The notes beneath the pieces are model-generated. The model was not told the origin of the DNA. It saw nothing but the letters and a program-made list of their open reading frames with translations, and searched no databases. This document shows, piece by piece, positions 11,646-24,500 of a stretch of 64,000 nucleotides of DNA; within the stretch, counting starts at the first letter, position 1, and each line of letters starts with the position of its first letter. The translations under genes and the position numbers were made by a program. This stretch comes from Serinus canaria (taxonomy: Eukaryota > Chordata > Aves > Passeriformes > Fringillidae): assembly GCF_022539315.1 (NCBI RefSeq), contig NC_066336.1, positions 4,840,600 through 4,904,599 of the forward strand, given 5' to 3'.

Positions 11646-13276
11646 GAGCCGTTCCGTTATGAAACGTCAAGATTTAGCGAGAGTGGCTCCTGATCCCCAT
11701 GAGATGGGGCATCACAAAGGGCTTTGTATTCCAGGAAGCCTATTAGAGGTTTAAATTATACAAATGGGCTTTTTCCCAAAGATCCTCATTATCTGCGTAT
11801 TGGCTTTTAATCCCCGGCTCTTCCCGCAGCCCCTGCCCCACCCCGCCCTGCTTACCTTGTCCTCCGCGGGGCCAGGGCATGAGGACAGGGACAGGGACAC
11901 CTCTGGGGACAGGGACACGCTCTGGGGACAGCGTGGGCCAGCGGGGAGGGGTCTGTGGGGTATTTGGGACACCCTGGTTGTGCTCACTGGTACAACAAGG
12001 GGCTGAGCCCCTCCTGCCCCTCCTGCTTGGCCCCGTCCCAGTTTGTCCCAGTACCCCAGAAGGTTTTAGGGATGGTGTTTGTTGTGTGCTGAGCACCGAA
12101 CGTGCCTGGACACACCCACGGCCATCCTGGACACACCTGTAACCCTTCTGTGCCACCCTGGCTGTGTGGGCACCACTGGGGGGTGATGAGGGTGGTGAGG
12201 CTGATGTTGGACCCCAAATCCCTGAGCTCTGGGCACCCTGAGCAGCACCGAGCGCCATCAGCTTGGGGACAACAGCCGGGGCCGGGCCGAGTCCAGCACA
12301 CACTGCCCGGGACACACAGAGGGGTGTGCGAGCCTGGGAACCCTGACCCCGTCCTGGGGGTGTCCCCTCCAGGGGTGTCTCCCCTTCCCCGGGGTGTCCC
12401 CTCCCTCTGTGTCCCCTGCAGCCCCACCCCACCCAGCTCTGCCGCAGCGAAGCCTCAGGGGCTTCACGGCTGCCATGACAACGCAGGAAATTCCCACCGA
12501 AATCCCTGCAGGGAGGAGGAGGAAAACCAGGAGGAAAACCCCAGGCAGGCATCAGCAGCACCCCAGTGTGTCCCCAGCAGCTTTGGGACAACGCCACAGT
12601 GGCACTTGTGGCTGTTTCAGCCTCTCCTGGCAGCACCCCTGGGCCAGCAGGACCAGCCCTGGCACCCCCAGGGCACCACAAGCTGCTGCCCATCCCTGTG
12701 CCAAGGGGTGCTGGGGGGGCTCCAGCCATAAACCCACAAAATTTTGGGGTGGAGGGGGTGGGAGCCAGGCAGGATGAACTGGGGGGGGGGGGTTTACCCC
12801 CCGTGCCAGGGACCCTGGAAATCACTGGGGGTTGGATGTCCCTGCCCGTGCCCCCCTCCTGGGCATTATCCTCCCTGTCCCTCCTGCAATCCCTTCCAGC
12901 TCGGGGATTAGGTGGGTTTAGGGTCAGGTTGGAGTGGAAATGGGATGCTTTCAAATCAGCCTGCGTCACTTGTGCCTCTGTCACTCATGCCCAGGGGGAT
13001 TAAAATAGATATGAAGATTATCAGAGGGGAGCTGGCACCCCCACCTTGGGCCCCCACTCTCCCCCAGCCCTGGCACTGCTGCCTGTGGGGTGCCCAGCTC
13101 CAGCCCCCCAGGATGTCTTCCCAAAGGAACAAACATCTCCCTTCTCCTCACCTTTCCCCCTCCCCAAATCTCCTTCTTCAGCAGGAGAGCAGAAATCACC
13201 ACTGCAGCATCTCCCCCTCCCCAGCTCCCGAGTTCCCAGCCCAATCCCATTCCCAAAACGCTGCACTGGGCAGGAT

Positions 13277-13750
13277 CCCAGTGCCCAAATCCCTTACCTG
13301 GAGCTCAGGGAGGGTTCCCAATGCCCAAATCCCCACCTGGAGCTCAGGGAAGGTTCCCAGTGCCCAAATCCCTTACCTGGAGCTCAGGGAAGGTTCCCAG
13401 TGCCCAAATCCCCACCTGGAGCTCAGGGAAGGTTCCCAATGCCCAAATCCCTTACCTGGAGCTCAGGGAAGGTTCCCATTGCCCAAATCCCTTACCTGGA
13501 GCTCAGGGATGGTTCCCAGGCCAATCCTACTGGAGCAGGGAAGGTTCCAGTGCCCAAATCCCCACCTGGAGCTCAGGGAGGGTTCCCAATGCCCAAATCC
13601 CCACCTGGAGCTCAGGGAAGGTTCCCAGTGCCCAAATCCCTTACCTGGAGCTCAGGGAAGGTTCCCAGTGCCCAAATCCCTTACCTGGAGCTCAGGGAAG
13701 GTTCCCATGCCCAAATCCCTTACCTGGAGCTCAGGGATGGTTCCCAGGTT
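13277..13750 (+). repeat. 39-40-bp minisatellite, about 12 copies
   Basis: Units run from TGCCCAAATCCC through ACCTGGAGCTCAGGGA to GGTTCCCA. I count eleven good copies and one degenerate copy at about 13520-13555. Copies alternate between CCCTTACC and CCCCACC forms. On the minus strand the TTACC form reads CCAGGTAAGG, a consensus 5' splice site, in seven copies. Confidence 0.92.
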
Positions 13751-14555
13751 CATGAGTGGGAATTTTTCATTCCTGTGCTGTGTGAAGTCCCCGAGCTCCT
13801 CAGGGCCAGGGCTGCTCCTGTTCTCCAGCTCTGTTTGGTCCAGAGCTGCCACTGGTGTTCCAAAGCACACCTCTGGGGTTTGGCTGCTGTGCCAGGACTG
13901 CTCCCTGTCTCCTGCTCTGCTTCAGCCTGGATTTGAGCCTGGAGGTGCCAGGAGGTGCCCAAAGCCCCTCAGCCTCACTGACCATGGCCTGGTTTGCATT
14001 GGACACTCACCCAGTGCCACCCCTGCCGTGGCAGGGACACCTTTTGCTACCTCAGGCTGCTCCAAACCCCATCCAACCCAGCCTTGGACACTTCCAGGGA
14101 GGATCAGCCACAGTTTTTCAATGCTCAGGAGATTTTGGGGTGAATCAGCCCCGTGCTGGGTCCTTCCCCCCAGCTCCCCATGGTGGAGCAGCCACCCCAG
14201 CACATCCCTGCTCCCCCAGGCCAGCCGTGGGGCCCCGGGTTTAATCACTTGATGCATTTTTGTTTGTGTAATTCCAAGAGAGTGGCTCTTGCTCCCATCT
14301 GCCCCTGCCATCTGCTGCCCAGGGCTCTGCAGAGGAGGGAGTTGGTCCTGGAGCCCAGCTGGGAATGGCACCTCCTCATGGAGAGCATCTGTCCCCACTG
14401 GAGCCCTTTCCCAGGGCTCTGAGAGCCACTTTGCTCCTTGCTGGAGTCCCCGGGGCTGCTTTGCTGCCCTCGCCCGAGTCCTGGGGACACCCAGCCCAAA
14501 ATGTCCCTTTCTAGTCCCAAAAAGCCTGGCACCTGCTGGGGTTGATGGAGAAATG

Positions 14556-14830
14556 TGTGTCCCAGTGCTCCCAGCGCCCCCAGAGCTCTCAGTCCCCCCA
14601 GATTTCTCAGCATTCCCAGTGCCCAAAGACCTTCCAGTCCACCCAGTCCACCCAGTGCTCCTTCCCAGTGCTCTGAGCCTTCTCATTCCCCAAGACCTTC
14701 CACTTCTCACAGTGTTCCCAATGCCTGAAAACCTCCCAGTGTTCCCAGTGTTCCCAGTGCCTGAAACCTCCCAGTGTTCCCAGTGTTCCCAGTGCTCCCA
14801 TTCCCCAAGACCTCCCCGTTCTCCCAGAGC
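14556..14830 (+). repeat. Degenerate TTCCCAGTG minisatellite
   Basis: Repeated units of about 10 bp (CCCAGTGCTC, TTCCCAGTGT, CAGTCCACC) with a larger repeated block containing GCCTGAAACCTCCCAG. It abuts the GC-rich region upstream of HPCA. Confidence 0.75.
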
Positions 14831-14900
14831 CCCCCCAGCCCCTCCTCCTGGGGTGCAGGGGCTGCACCCCGAGCTCTCCTCTGTGGGACAAAGTCCCGGG

Positions 14901-15560
14901 GGGTGCAGGGGGTCCCGGGGGATGCTGCCGGTGGTGTCCCCGGTGCCCCCCCGGTGTCGGTGCCCCCCCGCCCCCCGGCGCTGCGGCGGGCGCTCCCGGG
15001 CTGCGCTGGCGGTGGCGGCGGCGACAGCGGCCGTCTCCGGGCAGGTAGGAGGTGGCGGGGACAAGGGGCCCGGGGGGGACACGCACACACGCGAGCGGGG
15101 GGCACTGAGGAGCCGCAGAGCCCGGGGCACCGGCACGGAGCCAGCCCCGGGCACGTCCGTCCCCGCCGGCGGCTGCAGAGCCGCCCCCGCCCCGCCGCAT
15201 TTTCGGGGGTGCTCGGGGTCCCCCGCGGTCCCCGACGCTTCTTTCGGGGGTGCCCGGTGATGCCTCTCGGCGGGCGTGTCCCGGCAATCCGAGGGTGTCA
15301 GGTTTGGGGGGATCCCATGGAGCCCCCCCCACCCCCGGAGGGGATCCCCTGGGGGAGCCCAGCACCCCTCCGGGGGTGTTCTTGCAGAGCCCTCTCGGGG
15401 TGCGGAGCCCCCCACGGGTTCCCTCCCCAGCGGTGGGAGCTGCCCCGGGCAGTGGGGAGGGGTCACAGACCCCGGGCATTGGGGGTGGGGGTCGTGCCAG
15501 CCGCGGGGGGACAGAACCGGGGACCCCTGAGTGGGGCGGGATACGCAGATCCTTCCTCGG
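14901..15560 (+). promoter_or_regulatory. CpG island upstream of HPCA; probable 5' noncoding exon
   Basis: CpG-dense sequence begins after the minisatellite. A good donor, GGGCAG followed by GTAGGA, lies at 15044/15045. Because the HPCA coding exon begins inside an exon with its own acceptor at 16336, an upstream noncoding exon is required; the one ending at 15044 is a reasonable candidate. This exon is inferred from splice signals alone. Confidence 0.4.
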
Positions 15561-16079
15561 GCTGCTGGAGCTGAGCTGGAGCCGTGGGGGGGTGATGAGA
15601 GACCCTGTGGGGTCCCATAACTGGGGGGTCCTGGCTGCTCCTCCTGGGGGTCCTGTTTGCCCTGAGATCCGCAGGAGTCTTTGGGGGTTTGGGGGTGCTG
15701 GGGCCTCTCCCTACTCTGGATGAGGCACTGAAGCCCGCACTGCACCCCGGGCACCCCAGGACGGTGGCAGTGGGTCAAGGTCACCACAGAGTCCCCAGGC
15801 TGGGTACTGGGCACCCTCCCTGGCGAGCTCCTCCTTGCTGGGCTGGGTCCCCCCGGGCTGGGGGCACCCTGGGGCAGGGTCCCTGCCACCCCCAGCCCTT
15901 CCCGGGGCTCCAGTGCCCGCCGGAGGCATCAAATATTAACGGAGAGAGCGGAGGAGCTGAAAATAACCCTGCTCCAAGGGACTGACCCAGATCCGGCCGG
16001 CCCAAAGCTGGGCCGGACCAAGAACCGCAGGCACGGCTCTGCCGGGGCCCCCTCCCCTCCTCGGGGCCCTGTGCCCAGC

Positions 16080-16145
16080 TGATCCCAGCTATATATCACC
16101 TATATATTATGCAAATGAGCTCTAAGGGCTCATTACGCAAACAGG
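16080..16145 (+). promoter_or_regulatory. AT-rich octamer/dyad element upstream of the HPCA coding exon
   Basis: In otherwise GC-rich DNA this block holds TATATATCACCTATATATT, the octamer ATGCAAAT (16109-16116), a direct repeat ATTATGCAAA / ATTACGCAAA (16106-16115 and 16132-16141) and a perfect inverted repeat AATGAGC / GCTCATT with a 7-bp spacer (16114-16134). It could be a TATA-containing promoter or a POU-factor site; it lies about 200 bp before the acceptor at 16336. Confidence 0.45.
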
Positions 16146-16361
16146 AGGGGGCTGGCGCTGCCCTGGGTGCTCCCCGGGGCTGGCCCCGAGGGCTCAGAGC
16201 GGCCGGCGGGGATGGAGGGAGCAGCATCGGCGTCCGGCCGGGTGTCCGGGGGCTGCCAGCCAGCGTTGCTCCGTCCCTGTCCCCTCCTGTAGCTCACAGG
16301 GACCCCCCGAGCCCGGCCAGGCCCCTGTCCCCGCAGCGCTCGTCCCCCGCGTCCCAGCGCG

Positions 16362-17747
<1,386 letters not shown>

Positions 17748-18168
17748 GCCCCACGGAGCCCCCCCTGCCACCCCCCACCCTGCAGATGGTCACTGTCCCT
17801 TGCCCAGCCCCTGCAGTCCCTGCTGTGCCCCCACAGCCCCTCATGGGATGAGAGCTGGAGCCCGGCTGGTGTTGGGGTGAGGGGGGCCCAGGGGACAGTC
17901 CCCATCCCTGGGGGGTTCCTGCACTGGCTTCACTGGTGGGAGGGTGGAGGCAGGGGCTGCTCTGAGTGAGGACAGACCCCCCAGCACCAGGGCTTGGAGC
18001 AGGGGACAGCAAAGCCTGGTGGGACAGGTGTGGGGACACAGCCCAGGGGACAAAGCCCTGGTGGCTGGGGGGTCCCCAGCACCCAGCCCCACGTGGAGAC
18101 ACCACCACAGGCAGGGCTGGGTCAGCCCCTTCCCCACGGCCAGTGCAGGGGGGGCTGTGCTTCTGGGC

Positions 18169-18174
18169 TTTAAT
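18169..18174 (-). terminator. Probable TMEM54 polyadenylation signal ATTAAA
   Basis: Minus-strand ATTAAA about 260 nt past the TMEM54 stop. No AATAAA on the minus strand lies between. If used, TMEM54 transcripts would overlap the end of HPCA transcripts. Confidence 0.45.
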
Positions 18175-18182
18175 ACCTGCAG

Positions 18183-18188
18183 AATAAA
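18183..18188 (+). terminator. HPCA polyadenylation signal AATAAA
   Basis: The first AATAAA downstream of the HPCA stop codon, giving a 3' UTR of about 450 nt. It lies within 15 bp of an oppositely oriented ATTAAA that suits TMEM54. Confidence 0.7.
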
Positions 18189-18431
18189 GTTTGTGTCAGT
18201 GCAGTCCGTGCTGGGAAAGGGGACACGGAGCCCCTGGGGAAAGTTCCTCCCTGCAGGGTCTGGATCCAGGCCAGTTCCATCCCTCGCTGCTGCCCAAGGC
18301 CATGGGATGGGCTCATGTTCCAGGGGATGTGTCCACTCATCCTGGGAGGCAGCTGAGTCCTGTTGTGGGGCAGTGCTGGTGCTGGAATTGGGGAGGAAGG
18401 GCCAGGACACATCCCCAGGGTCGTTTATCCC

Positions 18432-20289
18432 TCAGAGCCGGGCAATTTCTCCACTGTCCAGTCTCAGCAAGGCCAGGCACTGCCCAGGGCCAGGGGTCTG
18501 CACAGGGGCTGCCTGCAGAGAGACCTGGAAACCAGAGAGAAGGATGAGAGTGGGAGCAGAGGGGTGGAAACCTTGGACTCACAAATCACCCCTGGGCAGA
18601 GCCAGGTCTGGGGAAGGGTTGGGGCTGAGCCCATGGATCAGAAATCACCCTCAGCCCTGCAGGGGAGGGGCTGAGCCCATGGATCAGAAATCACCTTCAT
18701 CCGGAGCATCCCGCGGCAGCAGCGGCCGAGGCGCAGGAGCTCGAGGGCGAGCAGGAGGCAGCGGGTGCTGAAGAAGATCCCCATGGCCTCCAGCAGGAGG
18801 GAGATGACCCAGAGGGCCAGCGTGGAGCTCTGGGAGACAGAGAGGGAGCATCAGCCCCCCGCAGCTCCTCCCCACGCCCGGCACATCCCATCCCCAGCCC
18901 GCGGGGCACTCACGTAGACGCGGGTGGGGTCGAAGGGGCAGTCGCGGGACAGCGGGGTCAGGGCGGTGCCGCCGGGGGAGCAGGGGGCCAGCAGCACCCG
19001 GCCCTGGGTGCCCAGGGTCAGGCCGATGGCCACCAGCAGCCCCAGCAGGCAGCAGAGGCCGCCCAGGCCGTTGCAGGCGCTCAGGGCCAGCAGAGTCCAT
19101 TTCTGCAGGAGGGACAGGAGAGGAGAGGCAGCGCTGGGACAGGGGGATGTCCCCTGCCCAGGAGGGACCCAGAGAGGGGCTGTGGGGGCTGTGCAGGTCC
19201 CTGGGAGGGCTGCAGCCCCCCGGGTGATGGGAGAGGTGCTTACCAGGGCAGCAGGGCCGAGGTAACGGGAGAGCAGCAGGGCACAGACTCCACAGGAGAT
19301 GGTCTGCGGGGAAGAACAGGGGGCTCAGCGAGGAGCAGCCCCTGCCCCAGGGACACCGGGCCCCTTTCCCTGCTGGGGCTGTCCCTGGGAGCTCACCCAG
19401 GGGGGCAGAGCTTCACCTCCCACAGGCTCACCCAGCTGAATTCCCAAGGAAAGGTTTGTTTCGGGTGGGAAAGGAGGGACAGAGCAGCGTCCATCCTGCA
19501 TCCCTCCCCCATCCCAGCCCCTCCCCACGCCCCCCCCCGCCCCGTGTCCCCAGCCCGTTCCCGGCGGTACCAGCAGCGCAGCAATGACAGAGGCGCTGTT
19601 GGTGACACCGTAGTGCAGGGAGGTGGCGTCGCGGGCGGTGAGCACGAAGCGCAGCGCAGTGCTGTGCACCAGGGCCCCGGTGATGAAGATGAGGTGCCCG
19701 ACGATGAGGAGGATGAGCCCCGTTCTCATCAGCACCGCTCGGTGGCCGCTGGGATCGAGGTGGCCTGAGACGAGGGGGGAGGAGGGTGTGGGGTGGCCAG
19801 CACCGAGCTGTCCCTGCCTGGCACAGGAGTTTGGGGACAGCCCCAGAGGACGTGGCCCGTGCTGGCAGGGGGTGAGGCGATGTGGAAGCCACCGGTAGCC
19901 CAGGTATGCAGACCACTGGTCCAGCCAGCTCTCCTGGGACTGGAGCAAAGGTGTGGGCCATGGGGACAGGGTCCCTGTGGGGCTGGGAAGAGCTGGGGCC
20001 CCTCAGAGTGACGAGAAGCTCTGGGAGAGCAGCTGGCCCCAAATGGCAGCTCCAGGGCTGGGTTCAGGCAGGCAGCACTCGGAGGAGTGACTGTGGGGCT
20101 GTTCCCCCTCTGGAACCCAGCCTCACACAGCCATCACCACCCGTGCCCAGCCCAGCTCCTTCCCTGACCCCATCCGAATCCCTCAGCTCCTCTCCCTCCC
20201 TCCCTGCCTCAGTTTCCCCTGCAGAAGGCAGAGACGGAGCCCTCCCGTTGTGATCCCCACGCAGAGCTGGACTCACCCACTCGGCACAT
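18432..20289 (-). CDS. TMEM54: Transmembrane protein 54, four-helix membrane protein
   Basis: Six coding exons on the minus strand: 20277-20289, 19571-19764, 19244-19303, 18914-19102, 18695-18829 and 18432-18524. They sum to 684 nt and 227 residues, against about 222 in human. All phases join. The first coding exon gives only MCRV plus one base of a Gly codon, then GTGAGT. Four hydrophobic segments are visible: about 14-34 (LMRTGLILLIVGHLIFITG), 61-83, 91-117 and 154-182. The motif CPFDPTR before the fourth helix matches the mammalian protein. The donor of exon 5 (AAG/GTGATT) is weak; reading through it would give a slightly different tail. The last exon is supported by a good acceptor and an open frame to TGA, but its sequence is not conserved enough to confirm. 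The function of TMEM54 is poorly known. It lies tail-to-tail with HPCA. Confidence 0.9.
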
Positions 20290-21199
20290 CTCCACCAAGC
20301 CAGGATCAGCCCATCAGAGCCCCTCGGTGCCCCGGGGCCTGCCCTGCCCTCAGCCCCCGGATCCACCGGGTCTGGCACGGGGCAGGACCAGGACACCGCA
20401 GCCACCCGGAGCCACCCTCCTGCTGCTCCAGTTCCTGTCAGACCAGCTCCCCGGGACAAAGGGATAACTCCACCTTTTCCTGCGTGTCCCACCCCTGCCC
20501 TCCCCTCGCTGCCAAGCCAGCAACCGTGCCGTGACATGCCATGCTGTGCCATGCCGTGCCAATCCACCATTCCAGGCTTCCTCATCCCCCTCCACATCCA
20601 TCCCCACACCCCCAAGACGTGGCAGCAGGCTGGGATCCTGCCAGGCAGGTCCCAGGCCACAGCTGAGGGTCTGGGAAGGGGCAGCCCTGGGGGGGGGACA
20701 CTGCCAGGCCATAGGGCAGCGGTGCCAGGGACTGCCCTGCAGGGACAGGGCACAGCAGAGGGGTCAGGGCGGGTGGTGACCCGGCCTAAGGTGACTCAGA
20801 GGAGCTGGTTTGGTGGCCTTTGTCCTCAGGGAGCTTCCAGGGAAATTCCAGGGACTGGGATGGGGACAGAGCTTTGCTGGGGTGGCTGTGGGAGGAGCCC
20901 CGAGCTCAGCTCACACCGAGGGGCTGTGGGGTCCCACAATTTAATTCCTGGGACTGCTCTGGGGAAGGGCACTGGCCCCAACATCCCACCTGAGCCACTG
21001 CTCTCAGCATCCTCAGCTCCCACACAGCCACAAGTGCTGGAAATTTGCCTTTTTCCCCGTTCTTCCCCTCCTTTCACCTGTACAGGGGGAGGGAGAAGAG
21101 AGACCTCTCCTCTTCCCAAGCCTTTGGGAACAGCATTCACGTGGGCAAAGGCAGCTGGAAGATTTCCCTGCAGCTTTGGAAAGGATGAGCTGGATTCAG
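20290..21199. other. Spacer between TMEM54 start and RNF19B 3' end
   Basis: About 0.9 kb holding the TMEM54 promoter side. There is a short degenerate run of GCCATGC/TGCCGTG units at about 20527-20562, and no strong CpG island. No coding exon recognised. Confidence 0.5.
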
Positions 21200-21219
21200 G
21201 TCGAATGACAACCAGAGTC

Positions 21220-21225
21220 TTTATT
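21220..21225 (-). terminator. RNF19B polyadenylation signal AATAAA
   Basis: Minus-strand AATAAA about 295 nt downstream of the RNF19B stop at 21518. It defines a short 3' UTR that includes a T/A-rich stretch around 21300-21390. Confidence 0.65.
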
Positions 21226-21517
21226 CCAAGAGTCCCATAGGATGGTTGCAGACATACAGACACACATACATATTTACACTCTTACACACCTCACAGAGTT
21301 TGAACCAATAAATTAAAACAAAAAGAGGACGAGGGGGATTTTTTGTTTTCCTTTCTTTTTTTTGTTTTGTTTTGTTGGGTTTTTTTTCCTGTCACGTAAG
21401 AAACAGCAGCTCCCCGAGGCGAGGCTGGGGGAGCCAGCTGGAGGATGGCAAACAGAAGCCAACAGGGACACAACCCTGGCCCAGAAGCTGCAGTGTGACA
21501 GTGGGAGTGTGCTCAGC

Positions 21518-24500
21518 TCACACTCTGGCTTCGATGCATTCCAGCTGGACCATCTCATCCAGCCGGCAGCCCTCGGCTTGGGCACAGTGGCTCAGGTGGG
21601 CACTTGGGCTCTGGGCACCTCTTGCTCTGGGGGTGTGGGGGCAGCCTGCTGCAGTCTGGCACTGGGGGGACTCGCACTCGTCCGAGGTAATGTCCGGCAC
21701 GTCGTCCGACTGGCTGTCCGAGCTCTCCAGGTCGCTGCGGATGCTCTCGGGCTGGGCCAGGGTGATGTCCCACGTCTGGCTGCCAATGCAGTCCTTTTGC
21801 TCACAGCTTTGGTGTTTGCATGTCTGCTCCTGCTTGTCATCCTCCTCCTCTTCCTCCTCCTCCTCCTCCTCCTCCTCCTCCTCGTTCTCTGCCATCTGGG
21901 TGTGGACGTGCAGGGAGTCCTCTGTGCTGCTGCCGCTGGTCAGCTGGTAGTGACTGGGTTTGGCTTCAATGTCCACCTGGATCTCCATGTTATTGCACTC
22001 CCTGCAGGAACAGCCACCCTCACATTACTGGGCTCTACTGGGAGGATCACACCCCCCAAACACGAGCAAGATGCTGCTCATCACCCCACATGACTCGCTG
22101 CTCTCCTTGAATCCTCCCAACAGAGCCAAGACCATCCCAAAGCTGAGCCAGGGGCTGGGCTGGGAAAGCTCCAGAGTCCCCTCAAACTGCCAGGACAGCC
22201 CCCGAGGCTGCTGGGCTGCAGATCCCCTCCCCAGCCTGCACAGCACACGTGGAGGCTGCTCCCAAACTGTCCTGGGAGAAGGATGGCTCCCCGTGCAAGG
22301 ACAGCCATCCCACCACCCACAGCAGCGCTCACAGAGCCTGCATTTTTCCAGGACAGCCTCCACCAACGCTCTCCTCAGCACTCCACATCCTCCTACCTGT
22401 CCTGGGGGTTGTAGGAGCTGATGATGGAACCAGCCATGGCTCGGGTGCTGGCGTTGTCGCTGATGGCCCCCAAACTGACCGAGTCTTTGGGGAAAATCTC
22501 CTTCTGCACATCTGCCTGGACTTCCAGCCTGCAGGAAAGAGGGTGCCTCAGAAATGCTTTAGGAGCACCAACCCATCCCTGCTTCTCAAGGGAAAACAAG
22601 AATCCCTGTGAGCTGGCCCAGCTCAGTGCGACAGGAGTTTAACCCCTGTGGCTGCTCTGATTTAGTCTCATTTTTGGCTCCATTTGGGCAAATCCATCCC
22701 GTTTTCCATGACGAAGGTAAAGCCGTGTTTACATCCATGACTCACACGATTCCTGCGAAGAGCTGATTTCCATGGATCTCGCACAGAGCTGTGATTACAT
22801 CCTGGCTGCCACATCAACACGTGGCTCTAATTACCCAGCAAACTGACTCACAGGCAAGTTAGGAGGAAAACTGTGGTGTAACCTCCTGACTTGGAGAGCC
22901 ATGAGCCTGCCTGCAGAACAGGAAGCATCAAAGCCTCCAGGCTGGGATAACAGGGTTGGAATAGCTTTGAGCAGGGCAGGCAGGAGCTCTGTGCTGTTCC
23001 AAATTCAGCTGAAGCATCAGCTCTGTGGTCTCAAGGAGCTCAGTAGGGATCTGTCCTCTTTGCAAGAACTAGACTGGCACTGACTCCAGAAACAGAATCA
23101 TGGAATGGTTTGGGTTGGAAAGGACCTTAAAGATCATCCAGTTCCAACTCCCTGCCACAGGCAGGAACACTTTCTCCTAGACCAGGCTGCTGAGAACCCC
23201 ATCCAACCTGGTCCTGAACATCTCCAAGGATGAGGGCCCCACAACCTCTCTGGGCAATCTGTGCCAGTGTCTCCCCACCCTGGGTGCCCCAGGGCTCCAG
23301 ATCATCCTAGGTGATCTCCTAGACCTGGTTATTCTACAACAGACCAAGGCACAAAAACACCACGACACAACCCCTAGATCAAAGCAGCTTCACTCACACT
23401 CCTGGAAAGCTCCCAAAACCAAACCCACTCAACCCACACAGGCCTTGGGATGCCCTCTGCTTTTCCCAGAGCCCAGTTACCTGCTGTACTTCCCCTTGCT
23501 CCCTGAGAGGACCCCCCCGCTCAGGGTGCCCCCGGACAGGGCGGCGAAGCTGGCGGTCTCGCTGTAGTTGCCCTGGATGACACTGAGCCCATCTGTGGGG
23601 CTGCCACTGGTGCTCAGCACACTGGTCAGCCCCTCAATGCTGCTCTCTCCAATGCTGGGGTTCTTCAGGGCTCTCCAGGCATCGGCCACTGCGGGGAAGG
23701 AGAGCACAGGGGTTGGAATTGGCAGAGGGAGCGCTCGGCTGTGATGGCTCATCTCAGATTTGGGAGACATCAGGACCTCAAACTATTTCATGGCAACAAC
23801 AAGAGCATTTTGTTTCATCCCCTTCCCATCACCAGTTATTACCTGTGATAGGTCCATCATCTTCATCAAACTCGATTTTCACCCCCTTTCCATTGGCTGT
23901 GCTGACCCCACAGCCACCACCCCGGCACAGCGAGATGGGCACGACCCCATAGACGTAGGCCAGCATGATGGGGACCCCAATTCCTGGAGAGGAGGATGAG
24001 CTGGGTTAAGAGGAGCTTAAAGACGTGTTGGGCAACAGAAAAGATTTTTTAGGGATTCTCTCAGTCATGTTTTTGTTGCTTTTAAAGGTTCCAATTCACA
24101 ATTATGCAGACGGACAGTGGAGGAGCACTGTGGGCTGAGTGGGGGAACCCCAAGAGCATTCAACCCACAAGACATCAGCCACCAAACCATGACAGGAGAC
24201 AGCTCTGTGTGACAAGGGACTCCAGGATGGGCTGTGGCACAGCTAGCTGGTGCTGCAGATGAGCCCTGTGCTGGCTGTGGGTCAGCTCGAGCACAGCAGG
24301 ATGTGAGACAGCATTGTGCCCAAACCCACAGACAGCTGCAAACTGTCCTTTGGCCACCCCCATGGCACAGGGCTGGGCCACCCACTTGTCTCAGGGGCTG
24401 CTGGGCCAGCAGAAGGGACAGGGCTGAGCCCACTTACCAACACTGACAGCAGCAATGACTGGGGAGGCAATGACAGACAGGGTGACCCCACCAGTAATGG

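Larger units (their letters stand above)
8111..14900. other. FNDC5-HPCA intergenic region rich in minisatellites
   Basis: No exon of a recognisable gene was found. The region contains at least five separate tandem arrays, listed individually. Long open frames on both strands come from repeats whose period is a multiple of three or from GC-rich, stop-poor DNA. An A/T-richer patch at about 11650-11800 has nothing identifiable. Confidence 0.6.

Noticed and set aside
11743..12984. 413-codon minus-strand frame
   Set aside because: Composition-driven Pro/Gly-rich sequence with no splice or family support.
13277..13750. CRISPR array
   Set aside because: Units are contiguous tandem copies without unique spacers, in a vertebrate genome.
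12912..14252. 446-codon plus-strand open frame
   Set aside because: It runs through the 39-40-bp minisatellite and GC-rich flanks. The product is a Pro/Ser-rich repeat with no family resemblance, and overlapping frames are open too.
13922..15889. 655-codon minus-strand open frame
   Set aside because: It spans minisatellites and the HPCA-side CpG island where stops are rare. There is no conserved motif, and the region lies between two well-placed genes.
18684..19100. 138-codon minus-strand frame over TMEM54
   Set aside because: It is a shifted frame over TMEM54 exons 4 and 5; the correct phase gives the transmembrane protein.
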